Below are positions 1 to 7,421 of a DNA stretch of 64,000 nt, piece after piece. The stretch is from Niastella populi (GTDB lineage Bacteria > Bacteroidota > Bacteroidia > Chitinophagales > Chitinophagaceae), in NCBI RefSeq assembly GCF_002078015.1, contig NZ_LWBP01000188.1:186001-250000 (forward strand), given 5' to 3'. Both the position numbers and the translations under genes were made by a program. Below the pieces are notes generated by a model, which was given only the letters and a program-made list of their open reading frames with translations, made no database searches and was not told the origin of the DNA. Numbering within the stretch: position 1 is the first letter of the stretch; every line of letters begins with the position of its first letter.

Positions 1-307
1 TTTCCTGTACCGGAGGCTTAGTTATAAGATGCAGGTGATACCTGATACTTTCAAATGCTTTTGTTATGGCGGTTTCCCAGCGAACGGCAACGCTGTAGCC
101 TGTAAACTCGCCATTGTGTGCGCCTATCTTCACCAGGGCGGCAACCTGGTTTGCACCGGGATTCGATAAAGTGATCTCAATGATATAGATCTCTGCAAGT
201 TGTTCTTCAAGCAAATTCGCTTTAAAAGAAGATAAATAGCTAATGTCTTCCAACGAAATTCCCTGCGTTGTTTGCTCGTCTATATGTAATAAATAGCTGT
301 TCTTCAT
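1..307 (-). CDS. HPF/RaiA-like ribosome-associated protein (partial, cut by window edge)
   Basis: An open frame starts with ATG at 307 (protein begins MKNSYLLHIDEQ) and runs off the left edge after 102 codons without a stop. The second half has the pattern of the sigma-54 modulation / ribosome hibernation fold: a strand with VKIGAHNGEFTGYSVAVRWE followed by an amphipathic helix (AITKAFESIRYHLHL), which resembles the last strand and helix of RaiA/HPF. If correct, it would bind the 30S decoding region in stationary phase. The family assignment rests on pattern only and the C-terminus is not visible. It could be another small alpha/beta protein. Confidence 0.55.
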   Translation of the reverse strand, partial: MKNSYLLHIDEQTTQGISLEDISYLSSFKANLLEEQLAEIYIIEITLSNPGANQVAALVKIGAHNGEFTGYSVAVRWETAITKAFESIRYHLHLITKPPVQE

Positions 308-665
308 AACCTGAGATTTTTAATGTTACTATACTTCTATTCTCTGTTTAAATGTTCATTTTACAACGACTAATAAAAGAAGCAGCCTTCTTAATTATTG
401 TAAAGATTATACCTGCAGGAATTATGAAGCGGATTTGAAGAATATTGTAGAACTAAGTCTACACGCTGTAATTTTTTTTACCTGAACGGGGGAGCGTTAT
501 CTGTTAATTATGATAATATATTATTCGTGCAGAACAGGCGGTATGATTTTTACAAAATATAGATGAAATGCCGGTTTCGGGGTGTTTAAACGAATAGTAC
601 ACCAGTTTGGGACCAGAAAAAGAATTTGATTGGTAACTGTATTTATTCACTTAAAAACTATTGCT
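308..665. other. Gene-free stretch between divergent genes
   Basis: AT-rich spacer between the partial HPF-like gene (minus) and the DUF1328 gene (plus). I see no ORF with coding character, no strong hairpin and no clear TAnnTTTG box on either strand. It presumably holds both promoters. Confidence 0.5.
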
Positions 666-833
666 ATGCTACGTTGGACAGTAATATTTCTGGTAGTGGC
701 TATTATAGCAGCTATTTTCGGTTTTGGCGGAATTGCTGCAGGTGCTGCTTCCATTGCGAAAATCCTGTTTTTCATTTTTATTATATTGTTCATAATTTCA
801 TTGGTGGCAGGAGGTTTTCGCAGGGTAGACTAA
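666..833 (+). CDS. DUF1328 small membrane protein (YtjA-like)
   Basis: 55 residues starting [20 protein letters not shown]. It has two hydrophobic segments (about residues 4-25 and 33-50), a Gly/Ala-rich link ([12 protein letters not shown]) and a short basic tail (GGFRRVD). Length and sequence fit the DUF1328/YtjA family of about 53 residues, inner-membrane proteins of unknown role, often stress-associated. The frame is open further upstream to 630, but the family always starts with MLRW or similar, so ATG 666 is preferred. A terminator follows at 879-926. It lies next to other stress-type envelope genes (YtxH, holin-III-like). Confidence 0.85.
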   Translation: MLRWTVIFLVVAIIAAIFGFGGIAAGAASIAKILFFIFIILFIISLVAGGFRRVD

Positions 834-878
834 TAGCTGAAAGCATTTCAGTTGTTAGCAACCCTACAAAGACGCTCA

Positions 879-926
879 AAGTCCGGGAGGAGAATTTGCT
901 AAAATCTTCTTTCCGGACTTTTTTGA
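879..926 (+). terminator. Rho-independent terminator after DUF1328 gene
   Basis: AAAGTCCGG at 879-887 pairs with CCGGACTTT at 914-922, followed by a T-run. The loop is large and contains a further GGAGAA/TTCTTT-type pairing. Confidence 0.7.
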
Positions 927-993
927 TTTTGTATCCCGGGGTCTTAAGGAAATTTTAAGGAAACGAGTAGATAACAAATCTTACTTTTACTTT

Positions 994-1431
994 ATGAGTA
1001 AGCAGCCAATACTTATTGCTGAAGATGACGCCGACGACCGGTACCTGCTTCAAACTGCATTTTCGGAGACAGGATATGCCGAACAGATCGATTTTGTTGA
1101 GAACGGGATTGAGTTGTTTAATTACCTTGAAAAAATATACACGGGCAGTAATATGGAAATGAAGGCCCTGCCTGGTTTTATCCTGCTCGATCTGAATATG
1201 CCGAAGAAAGACGGCCGTGAAGTATTGAAAGAATTAAAACAACACCCGGTGTTCAGGAAGATCCCGGTTATTGTTTTTACCACTACGAAAAATGAAATAG
1301 AAATAAAACGCTGTTATGAGTTGGGTGCAAACAGCTATGTTGTTAAGCCTATCAGCTTCGATGCGTTGTTGAAAGTCGTGGAAAACATCCGCAGTTTCTG
1401 GTTTCAAACGGCATCCATTCCTGTCTCCTGA
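994..1431 (+). CDS. Receiver-only response regulator (CheY-like)
   Basis: 145 residues forming one REC domain: acidic pocket EDDADD near residues 10-15, phosphoacceptor Asp about residue 66 in LLDLNMPKKDG, the Thr of FTTT about residue 95, and Lys about residue 118 in VVKPIS. There is no output domain, so it must act through protein contacts or in a phosphorelay. The closest type is the Rcp1-like family with a long alpha-2/beta-3 insertion (YLEKIYTGSNMEMKALPG). No cognate kinase is adjacent. Its last 28 bases overlap the end of the convergent gene at 1404-1817. Confidence 0.88.
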   Translation: MSKQPILIAEDDADDRYLLQTAFSETGYAEQIDFVENGIELFNYLEKIYTGSNMEMKALPGFILLDLNMPKKDGREVLKELKQHPVFRKIPVIVFTTTKNEIEIKRCYELGANSYVVKPISFDALLKVVENIRSFWFQTASIPVS

Positions 1432-1817
1432 TGCATTGTTTCCTCCTGCATCTTCCCGTTTTTACTGAAGAACTTCTTTATTTTTTTTATCAGGTTTTCG
1501 GGGTTATCTACAAAATGTGACGCATAATTCTTTATAAGGAAAGGAATGCCCCATCGGGTAATCCAACCGGTTTTGGAGAGCAGCACTTTCTTCACAAGCC
1601 CGTCGGCCAGCAGGTTTACAACAATCAATGCCGCTGTGGAACTGGCCTTACGTGTAAATAGTTTTTTAATAGTTGCCCCAACCATTGCGACGGGTTTCAT
1701 TTCTTCTTTTAAAGATTGCCAGTCGTTCCTGATCTGCAGTTCCTGCTCTTTTAGCAAGGCATTAAGCCTGGCTTTTTCTTCCAGCAGTCCTTTGTAGCTG
1801 TTAATCTCTTTTATCAT
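1404..1817 (-). CDS. Unknown protein downstream of holin-III-like gene
   Basis: 137 residues. The N-terminal third is a charged helix likely to form a coiled coil (residues 1-40, SYKGLLEEKARLNALLKEQE). The middle has a hydrophobic stretch (TAALIVVNLLADGLV) and a second near WGIPFLIKN, and the tail is rich in Lys. I do not recognise a named family. It resembles proteins seen next to YtxH and phage-holin-III genes in Bacteroidota. The start overlaps the end of the holin-like gene by 17 bp, indicating translational coupling in a YtxH - holin - this gene operon. The 3' end overlaps the convergent regulator gene. Confidence 0.72.
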   Translation of the reverse strand: MIKEINSYKGLLEEKARLNALLKEQELQIRNDWQSLKEEMKPVAMVGATIKKLFTRKASSTAALIVVNLLADGLVKKVLLSKTGWITRWGIPFLIKNYASHFVDNPENLIKKIKKFFSKNGKMQEETMHQETGMDAV

Positions 1818-2151
1818 AAATTTTTCTAACTATAAAGTTCCTTATGAATGGAAATACAATTTGCCTCCGCAGCATGTAAAAGAAAAGCACCAGAAAAAGG
1901 TAAAAACCCGCTACTATAAAATAGCCCGTTGCTGCATTGTTCAACAATTTACCTAAATAAAGCGACAATCCTATGCCTGCTAACAGTAAGATGCAAAGTA
2001 AGAGCCCGGCCAGTAAAAAGAAAAGGAAAGCACGGGCAACGGCTTTCGACCCTGCCTGTGCTACATTAATGCGGGCTAAATCATAATACGTTTGTGCAAT
2101 TTCCTGTACATGGCTGGCCAGGTTGGCTGCTTTGTTGTTTAAATTCTCCAT
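1801..2151 (-). CDS. Holin-superfamily-III-like membrane protein (DUF1469 type)
   Basis: 116 residues: an amphipathic N-terminal helix (MENLNNKAANLASHVQEIAQTYYDLARINVAQ), then two strong membrane helices at about residues 42-68 and 76-97, then a basic cytosolic tail (RRQIVFPFIRNFIVRKIYDKRD). This is the layout of the Actinobacteriophage holin III / YqjE family, which in Bacteroidota are chromosomal envelope-stress proteins and not phage lysis genes. It is the middle gene of a three-gene minus-strand operon with YtxH (upstream) and an unknown protein (overlapping by 17 bp). Confidence 0.8.
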   Translation of the reverse strand: MENLNNKAANLASHVQEIAQTYYDLARINVAQAGSKAVARAFLFFLLAGLLLCILLLAGIGLSLYLGKLLNNAATGYFIVAGFYLFLVLFFYMLRRQIVFPFIRNFIVRKIYDKRD

Positions 2152-2214
2152 GTTGATGTTTTAATCCGGCCTATCAAAAATGCAGTAGCGTAAGTTGCCA
2201 TAAAGTTTGTCACA

Positions 2215-2445
2215 TTAACTTTCTACCCTCGCTTCAGCTTCCTGTTCAGCGCCTGCGTACATGTTTTTCATTTCTTCCTTGCCAACTGCCAGTAACTCAG
2301 CAACATCTTCCATAACCTCATCAATACCCGTTTTGATCTTTCTGCGTAATTCACTACCTTTTTCCGGAGCGAGTAAAACCCCTACCGCAGCACCTGCAGC
2401 AGCGGCGGCGAGCATACCTAGAATGATTTTTGTGTTAGATGTCAT
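2215..2445 (-). CDS. YtxH domain-containing protein
   Basis: 76 residues starting MTSNTKIILGMLAAAAAGAAVGVLLAPEKGSELRRKI. It has one N-terminal membrane helix rich in Ala/Gly ending in the family signature LLAPEKGSELR, then a charged amphipathic helix to the end. Function is unknown. Relatives are induced by general stress in Gram-positives. The frame is open further upstream, but the residues before MTSNTK (KKTGIFCQWYNFFLKFLKRKC) do not fit the family, so ATG at 2445 is chosen. It is the first gene of the stress-type trio and divergent from the regulator at 2570. Confidence 0.85.
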   Translation of the reverse strand: MTSNTKIILGMLAAAAAGAAVGVLLAPEKGSELRRKIKTGIDEVMEDVAELLAVGKEEMKNMYAGAEQEAEARVES

Positions 2446-2524
2446 ACATTTACGTTTCAGGAATTTGAGGAAAAAATTATACCACTGACAAAAGATTCCT
2501 GTTTTTTTTATATTTTTCATCAAT

Positions 2525-2539
2525 GGGAAACTATTTCCC
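2525..2539. promoter_or_regulatory. Inverted repeat between divergent stress genes
   Basis: GGGAAA-CTA-TTTCCC is a perfect 6-bp inverted repeat with a 3-bp centre, 30 bp before the regulator start (2570) and 80 bp before the YtxH start (2445). Its position suits an operator shared by both genes, but no regulator can be assigned. Confidence 0.35.
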
Positions 2540-2569
2540 CAGGGGTATTAAAAATTCAGCTCTAAAAAC

Positions 2570-2917
2570 ATGACAAAAGAGCGTATAAAGGTTTTAATAA
2601 TTGATGACGAGAAGGATCTGTGCCTTTTGATCAAGGCCTACCTTAGCCGTAAAAACTGTGAAGTACACACTGCCTACACGCTTTCAGAAGGGTTGGTGCA
2701 GGTAGACCAGTTTTTGCCCGATATTTTATTTCTCGATAACAACCTGCCCGACGGGCTGGGTTGGGAGAAAGCGGAGAATATCATTAAAGACCATCCCAAT
2801 ATCAAACTGCATCTGTTGAGTGCCTATAACCCCCCACGAATTAAAGACAACCTGCCCGTTACCAGGGTGTGGGAAAAGCCTATTTCACTGCGCGACCTGG
2901 ATACCTATTTCAGTTAG
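2570..2917 (+). CDS. Receiver-only response regulator
   Basis: 115 residues with a single REC domain. Acidic residues DDEKD lie about 12-16, phosphoacceptor Asp about residue 56 in LFLDNNLPDG, Ser in LLSAYN about 84 and Lys about 99 in VWEKPIS. No DNA-binding or enzymatic domain follows, so signalling must be through protein-protein contact. It is divergent from the YtxH-holin operon and 1.5 kb from another receiver-only protein (994-1431). A stress phosphorelay is possible but no kinase is present. Confidence 0.87.
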   Translation: MTKERIKVLIIDDEKDLCLLIKAYLSRKNCEVHTAYTLSEGLVQVDQFLPDILFLDNNLPDGLGWEKAENIIKDHPNIKLHLLSAYNPPRIKDNLPVTRVWEKPISLRDLDTYFS

Positions 2918-2970
2918 CTTCCCGTTTGGCTCTAAAGCATCCTTTAGCAGTTCTGCATTAACCGGTTGAT

Positions 2971-2978
2971 TATATTTG
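2971..2978 (+). promoter_or_regulatory. -7 promoter box TATATTTG
   Basis: This is a perfect match to the Bacteroidota -7 consensus TAnnTTTG, 21 bp before ATG 3000. It overlaps the first in-frame ATG (2976), which therefore cannot be on the mRNA, so the start at 3000/3003 is favoured. No clear -33 TTG is visible. Confidence 0.6.
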
Positions 2979-2999
2979 CACCTCATTTATGAAAACTAT

Positions 3000-3983
3000 A
3001 TGATGAGAATTGCAATCAACGGTATGGGCCGTATAGGGCGGCTATTGTTCAGAAGGTTAATTGATATGGACGGTATTGAACTGGTAGCGGTGAATGACAT
3101 CATGGACAGCGATAACCTGGCCTATTTGTTAAAGTATGACAGCATTTACGGCACCTTTACCGGCACCGTGGTTCACGCGCCCGGAGCCATCGTAGCCAAC
3201 GGTAAAAACGTAAAGGCCCTGCAACAGAAAGACCCCACCCTGCTTCCCTGGAAAGATCTAAGGGTAGATGTGGTGCTGGAATGTTCGGGCAGTTTCTCGA
3301 GCCGTGAAGGCGCCGAACAGCACTTAAAGGCCGGCGCACGCAAAGTACTTTTATCAACAACAGGTTCGGCCGATATTCCCCTGCTGGTGTATGGCTTCAA
3401 CCAGCATGTTCTTACAAACGAAGAAACCATTATCAGCCCCGGCGGCTGCATGACCAACTGTTCTACCCACATTTTGTATATTCTGAACGCTATAGGCATT
3501 AAGTCGGTTCAATGTAATATTCTCCATTCCTATACCTCACGGCAGGAACTGGTCGATGCGCCCCATAAACAGTTCAGGCGCGGAAGGGCGGCAGCCGAAG
3601 CCATAATTCCTGTAGAGATCGATCTGCAACAGTCGCTGGAGCGCTTACTGCCGGCATTGAAAGGAAAGATCGCGTCGGTATCGACCCGGGTTCCGGTAGC
3701 CAACGGCGCTATGGCCGATTTTACCCTTCAGTTGGAGCAGGAAACTACTCGGCAGGAAATTAACAAACTTTTTGCTACAGCTGCCGCAAACGAGTATAAA
3801 GGAATAATTGAATATACAGAAGACCCGCTGGTTTCGCTGGATATTAAAGGAAATACCCATTCATGTGTTATTGATGGCACGCTTACATCGGTTGTGGGTA
3901 ACCACGTTAAGCTGATCGCCTGGTTCGATAACGAATATGGCTTTACTACCCGTATGATCGATTTGCTGGGTAAGATGGCGTAA
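3000..3983 (+). CDS. Erythrose-4-phosphate / glyceraldehyde-3-phosphate dehydrogenase family protein
   Basis: 327 residues from MMRIAINGMGRIGRLLFRR. The N-terminal Rossmann domain has NGMGRIGR. The catalytic Cys is about residue 150 (GGCMTNC) and the catalytic His about 176 (HSYTSRQ). NAD-contacting Asn in FDNEYGF near the end is kept. Several stretches match E. coli Epd better than GapA: LPWKDLRVDVVLECSG, IIPVEIDL in place of the GAPDH Pi-site STGAAKAV, and YTEDPLVSLD. The usual Ser and Thr flanking the catalytic Cys are Gly and Met. An Epd role would feed pyridoxal phosphate synthesis together with SerC, also in this window. Genome annotation may call it type I GAPDH. ATG 3003 is an equally possible start. 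Confidence 0.85.
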   Translation: MMRIAINGMGRIGRLLFRRLIDMDGIELVAVNDIMDSDNLAYLLKYDSIYGTFTGTVVHAPGAIVANGKNVKALQQKDPTLLPWKDLRVDVVLECSGSFSSREGAEQHLKAGARKVLLSTTGSADIPLLVYGFNQHVLTNEETIISPGGCMTNCSTHILYILNAIGIKSVQCNILHSYTSRQELVDAPHKQFRRGRAAAEAIIPVEIDLQQSLERLLPALKGKIASVSTRVPVANGAMADFTLQLEQETTRQEINKLFATAAANEYKGIIEYTEDPLVSLDIKGNTHSCVIDGTLTSVVGNHVKLIAWFDNEYGFTTRMIDLLGKMA

Positions 3984-4083
3984 GTGGGTAAAATGAAGGG
4001 CAGCCCGTTTAACAAGTGCATCGGTAAATATGTTGATGATAATGCCCCTGCGTGGGCGGAGCTTCAATTTTTGAATTGGTAAT

Positions 4084-4105
4084 TTTAATTTACTTTTAAT
4101 TGCTT
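4084..4105 (+). promoter_or_regulatory. Two 11-bp direct repeats upstream of OmpR-type regulator
   Basis: TTTAATTTACT (4084-4094) and TTTAATTGCTT (4095-4105) are head-to-tail 11-mers. The second is identical to the 11-mer at 6316-6326 upstream of the small membrane protein gene. Eleven-bp spacing is typical of OmpR/PhoB-family binding sites, so autoregulation by the regulator at 4168 is inferred. A weak -7 box (TAACTTTA, 4127-4134) lies downstream. Confidence 0.5.
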
Positions 4106-4167
4106 ATATTGATAAACCATACCCGGTAACTTTATTATTTGTGAATTTTGCGCATGAATTTTTGGCT

Positions 4168-4857
4168 ATGGAAGAAATAAAAATTTTACTGGTTGAGGAT
4201 GAAAGAAAGATAGCAGAGTCATTGAAGAAAGGGCTTACCGAGCAGAATTACCACGTTGAAGTGGCGTATGACGGACTGATCGGTAAAAAGCTCTTTGAGA
4301 CCTACCCGTTCGACCTCATAATACTCGACATCAACTTGCCCGGTTTAAACGGTTATGAGCTGTGCAAGGAAATACGGCGCCATAGCGAGCGTATTCCCGT
4401 GGTTATGCTAACGGCCCTCAACACAACCGCCGACAAAATAGAGGGCTTTGATGCGGGGGCAGATGATTACATCGTAAAGCCATTCGATTTTAAGGAACTG
4501 CTGGTACGCATCAGGGCATTGCTGAAAAGGATCTATCACAATATTCCTACCGGTAATATTTTGAAGGTAGCCGATCTTACCATGAACCTCGATAGCAAGG
4601 AGGTTACGCGGGCCGACAAACCCATCTCACTTACGGCCAAGGAATTCCAGTTGCTCGAATACCTTATACGGAACAAGAACCGGGTAGTTTCCCGCGCCGA
4701 CATAGCCCTGAACGTATGGGATATCGATTTCGACACAAAGACCAATGTTATTGACGTATATGTAAACTTTCTGCGTAAGAAGCTGGATAAAGATTTTGAA
4801 ACCCGGCTCATACATACGCAGGTAGGCATGGGCTATATATTGAAAGAAAACCCCTAG
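4168..4857 (+). CDS. OmpR/PhoB-family response regulator
   Basis: 229 residues from MEEIKILLVEDE. The REC domain spans residues 1-118 with phosphoacceptor Asp about 54 (LIILDINLPG) and Lys in DDYIVKPFD. The C-terminal winged-helix DNA-binding domain spans about 128-226 (LTAKEFQLLEYLIRNKNRVVSRADI, then VDVYVNFLRKKLD and IHTQVGMGYIL). A GTG at 4141 is in frame, but the ATG at 4168 gives the family-standard N-terminus. The kinase gene follows after 1 bp. Two 11-bp direct repeats upstream (4084-4105) suggest autoregulation. It is similar to the RprY/CusR-type regulators common in Bacteroidota. The signal is unknown. Confidence 0.92.
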   Translation: MEEIKILLVEDERKIAESLKKGLTEQNYHVEVAYDGLIGKKLFETYPFDLIILDINLPGLNGYELCKEIRRHSERIPVVMLTALNTTADKIEGFDAGADDYIVKPFDFKELLVRIRALLKRIYHNIPTGNILKVADLTMNLDSKEVTRADKPISLTAKEFQLLEYLIRNKNRVVSRADIALNVWDIDFDTKTNVIDVYVNFLRKKLDKDFETRLIHTQVGMGYILKENP

Positions 4858-4858
4858 G

Positions 4859-6256
4859 TTGAAAATAAAATTTAAAATAACCGCGCTTTTTGCTTTACTC
4901 GTTACCATTATTCTGCTGGTATTAAGCATTTCCGTTCATTACTTTACTTCCCTGCAACGTACCGACTCTTTTAAACGGCGGTTGAAAGGCCGCGCCAACA
5001 ACGACGGCCAGCTTTTTTCGTATTTTGGCGACAGCGACAGTACCCGCGCTATTTTGCACGCCATAGATTCTGCCTCGGCCTTTACGCTGAACGAGAAAAG
5101 CGTGGCGATCTTCAATTACCTCGATAAACCGGTATACACGTACAACGTTGCCAGTATCGATTCCATCCTGCCCGATAAAGAGATCCTGAAACAGGCGCGC
5201 CTTAAACATGAAGTGTATTATACAAGACGTAAACGCGATATACTGGCTTATCACTACACCGACAGCCGAAGCCGCGTTGTAGTGGTGGTGGGAGGGTATG
5301 ATATCGACGGCTGGCACCGGCTGAAAGACCTGCGCGACATTTTGCTTACCTGTTTGTTCATTGGCATTGCCATTGCCCTGGTAGTGGGTTATGCTTTTTC
5401 TGTACAACTGGTAAAACCCATTAAACAGATCATTTACGATGTAAAACATATTACCTCGCAAAACCTCACGCAGCATATAAATGCCGGCAGCACGCAGGAT
5501 GAACTGAACCAGCTGGCCAATACCTTCAATGAACTGCTCGACCGGTTACAGGAGTCTTTTTTGATCCAACGGCGTTTTATCTCCAATGCATCGCACGAGC
5601 TGTCGACACCGCTTACCGCCATCTCGAGCCAGCTGGAAGTAACACTGCAAAAGGAAAGGGATATAAAAGAGTACAAAGGAGTAATAAATTCGGTACATGA
5701 GGACGTACGGCAAATGCAGCAGCTTACCAAAAGCCTGCTTGAGATTGCCAAAACCGGTACCCAGGGCAGCATAGAGCTGAGCGAGGTACGGATAGATGAA
5801 GTGCTGTTGAAAGTTACCGCCGACGTGCAAAAGAACAGTGAAGAATATAAAGTGATCTTACAGTTCGGCGATTTCCCCGATGATGAACGGGCGTTCCTTG
5901 TATTCGGCAACAGCGAACTGTTGTATAGCTCACTGCGAAACATAGCCGACAATGGCTGCAAGTTCTCGTTCGACCATCATGTGATGATAAACCTGCTGTT
6001 CGAAAATGATAACGTGATCGTACAGTTTAAGAATTATGGCGACACCATCACCGAAGAGGAAGCCGAACATATTTTCCTGCCTTTTTACCGCTCGGCCAAC
6101 GCCACACCCATTAAAGGGTTCGGACTGGGGCTGGCGCTTGCCAAAAGGATCATCAATTTGCACAAGGGCAATATTAAAGTGCAAAGTTCCCACGAAACCG
6201 GAACGGTTTTTACGATCGTTCTTCCTTCCCTTAAAGCCTTTGCAGCTAAAGCCTGA
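4859..6256 (+). CDS. HAMP-domain sensor histidine kinase
   Basis: 465 residues with a TTG start (TTGAAAATAAAA) one base after the regulator stop, so translation is probably coupled. Membrane helix about 7-27, periplasmic sensor region about 28-160, second membrane helix about 163-184, HAMP to about 235, HisKA with phospho-His about 246 (SHELSTPLTAI), then HATPase_c with N-box DNGCKFS and G-box GFGLGLALAKRI. The periplasmic part has no domain I can name. It should phosphorylate the OmpR-type regulator at 4168. Confidence 0.92.
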   Translation: MKIKFKITALFALLVTIILLVLSISVHYFTSLQRTDSFKRRLKGRANNDGQLFSYFGDSDSTRAILHAIDSASAFTLNEKSVAIFNYLDKPVYTYNVASIDSILPDKEILKQARLKHEVYYTRRKRDILAYHYTDSRSRVVVVVGGYDIDGWHRLKDLRDILLTCLFIGIAIALVVGYAFSVQLVKPIKQIIYDVKHITSQNLTQHINAGSTQDELNQLANTFNELLDRLQESFLIQRRFISNASHELSTPLTAISSQLEVTLQKERDIKEYKGVINSVHEDVRQMQQLTKSLLEIAKTGTQGSIELSEVRIDEVLLKVTADVQKNSEEYKVILQFGDFPDDERAFLVFGNSELLYSSLRNIADNGCKFSFDHHVMINLLFENDNVIVQFKNYGDTITEEEAEHIFLPFYRSANATPIKGFGLGLALAKRIINLHKGNIKVQSSHETGTVFTIVLPSLKAFAAKA

Positions 6257-6315
6257 TGGTATATTCCGGTAACGGCTACAGGTATTTTCCCCAGGCACCT
6301 GATAGGATCATCTTG

Positions 6316-6359
6316 TTTAATTGCTTTTTAATTCGCGTTTAATTAGCGTTTAACGGTAA
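6316..6359 (+). promoter_or_regulatory. Four 11-bp direct repeats (predicted OmpR-type binding array)
   Basis: Four head-to-tail 11-mers: TTTAATTGCTT (6316), TTTAATTCGCG (6327), TTTAATTAGCG (6338) and TTTAACGGTAA (6349). The spacing is exactly 11 bp. The array ends 6 bp before a near-consensus -7 box (CATATTTG, 6365-6372), the position expected of an activator covering the -33 region. The first unit is identical to one upstream of the adjacent regulator gene. Binding by that regulator is inferred. Confidence 0.6.
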
Positions 6360-6364
6360 TAAAG

Positions 6365-6372
6365 CATATTTG
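6365..6372 (+). promoter_or_regulatory. Near-consensus -7 box CATATTTG
   Basis: It has one mismatch to TAnnTTTG and lies 18 bp before the ATG at 6391. The -33 region has no TTG, consistent with dependence on an activator bound at the adjacent repeats. Confidence 0.45.
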
Positions 6373-6390
6373 ATATACTTATAAATCAGA

Positions 6391-6657
6391 ATGAACTTGA
6401 ATCAACCTGTTTTTATTTTCAGAGGTCTGGCAATTGGTGTAATTGTACTGTTGTCATTATCCCTATTGCTGCATCAGAAAAATAAACAGCTCACAGAATC
6501 ACATAACAGGCTGTTGTTACAAAATGATTCTGTTCTATCTGTAAACCTTCAGTTGCAAAAAGATCTCAACTTCCTGAAGCACGACCTCGATAGCGTGGTT
6601 CGCAGTAATCCCGATAAGCAACATCTCACCAATCGCGAAATCGCCACCCGCAAGTGA
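6391..6657 (+). CDS. Small membrane-anchored coiled-coil protein of unknown function
   Basis: 88 residues. One membrane helix lies at about 8-27 (FIFRGLAIGVIVLLSLSLLL), followed by a polar heptad-like helix (about 28-70: KNKQLTESHNRLLLQNDSVLSVNLQLQKDLNFLKHDLDSVV) and a basic tail. I recognise no family. The gene follows the histidine kinase by 134 bp and has its own promoter with four 11-bp repeats, so it is probably a target of the adjacent two-component system. It may be a feedback partner of the kinase, but that is only inference. Confidence 0.7.
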   Translation: MNLNQPVFIFRGLAIGVIVLLSLSLLLHQKNKQLTESHNRLLLQNDSVLSVNLQLQKDLNFLKHDLDSVVRSNPDKQHLTNREIATRK

Positions 6658-7124
6658 TCGATGCGATAGCTGACATCGATGTAACACCAATGTAGTTTTT
6701 GCCCTGTCGTTATTTTAATCGGTTTAGCAATACAACGATCTCTGGCATGACCATGATCATATGACGATTACTATTTACAATTTACATTTGGTTATGGTGT
6801 ATATGATCAATGTTTGCACGTATAACAAACAATGGACATGAGTGGGAATGAATTTTTAATTGATATACAATAGACTAAACGGTCACTGGTCGTTGATGAA
6901 AAATTAATGAATAAAATCTTTAATAATTTTTTAAAATGACGTACCTTTTGTGACAGGCCATAAGAAAATCCTTATTAATATCTCTGCCTTACTCGTTCAA
7001 ATTTGCCTTGAATTCGACCATTTTTTATTCTTTGATGTTACGTGTCAGATAACCTTGTGAAAGCTGATGATCGTTCCGTATTCGACTATCAACCATTATT
7101 AGGCAATCAAAAAAGGAGGGCATC
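6658..7124. other. Gene-free AT-rich stretch
   Basis: 467 bp with no convincing ORF. A TACATTTG box (perfect TAnnTTTG) lies at 6783-6790 on the plus strand without a matching -33. No strong hairpin is seen after the small membrane protein gene. Confidence 0.5.
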
Positions 7125-7421
7125 ATGAAACACCGCCAATCCCCTTACGTTAACAAGAGGAAGAAGTGTATTGAATTCCACATTAAGAATGCGTGTGCAA
7201 ACAGGATTGCGCTCGCCGGTGATTTTAATAACTGGGCGCATGACCAGTTAACTTTGCGACCTACGAAAAATGGTTTTTGGAGTATTGAAATACCCATGTT
7301 GCCCCGGGGCAGGTATTATTACAAATTCTTTATCGATGAACGAATGTGGGCTGAGGATATAGAGAACCAGTTTCGTGAACCCGATGGGGTTACCGGCTGG
7401 AACAGTGTGTTGGAAGTTTGA
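7125..7421 (+). CDS. Stand-alone CBM48 / isoamylase-N (AMPK-type glycogen-binding) domain protein
   Basis: 98 residues. The whole protein is one CBM48/AMPK-beta-like immunoglobulin-fold domain: LAGDFNNW about residues 30-37, GFWSIEIPML, then GRYYYKFFIDERMWAEDIEN and the closing NSVLEV. No catalytic domain is attached and there is no signal peptide. Such domains bind glycogen or maltodextrin. The start has an unusually strong Shine-Dalgarno (AAGGAGGG at 7113-7120, 4 bp before ATG), rare in Bacteroidota and suggestive of high expression. It is monocistronic with a shared bidirectional terminator. Role unknown. Confidence 0.85.
   Translation: MKHRQSPYVNKRKKCIEFHIKNACANRIALAGDFNNWAHDQLTLRPTKNGFWSIEIPMLPRGRYYYKFFIDERMWAEDIENQFREPDGVTGWNSVLEV

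Noticed and set aside
1801-2151. Holin-like protein as sign of a prophage
   Set aside because: No other phage genes nearby. This holin-III-like family is a normal chromosomal envelope protein next to YtxH.
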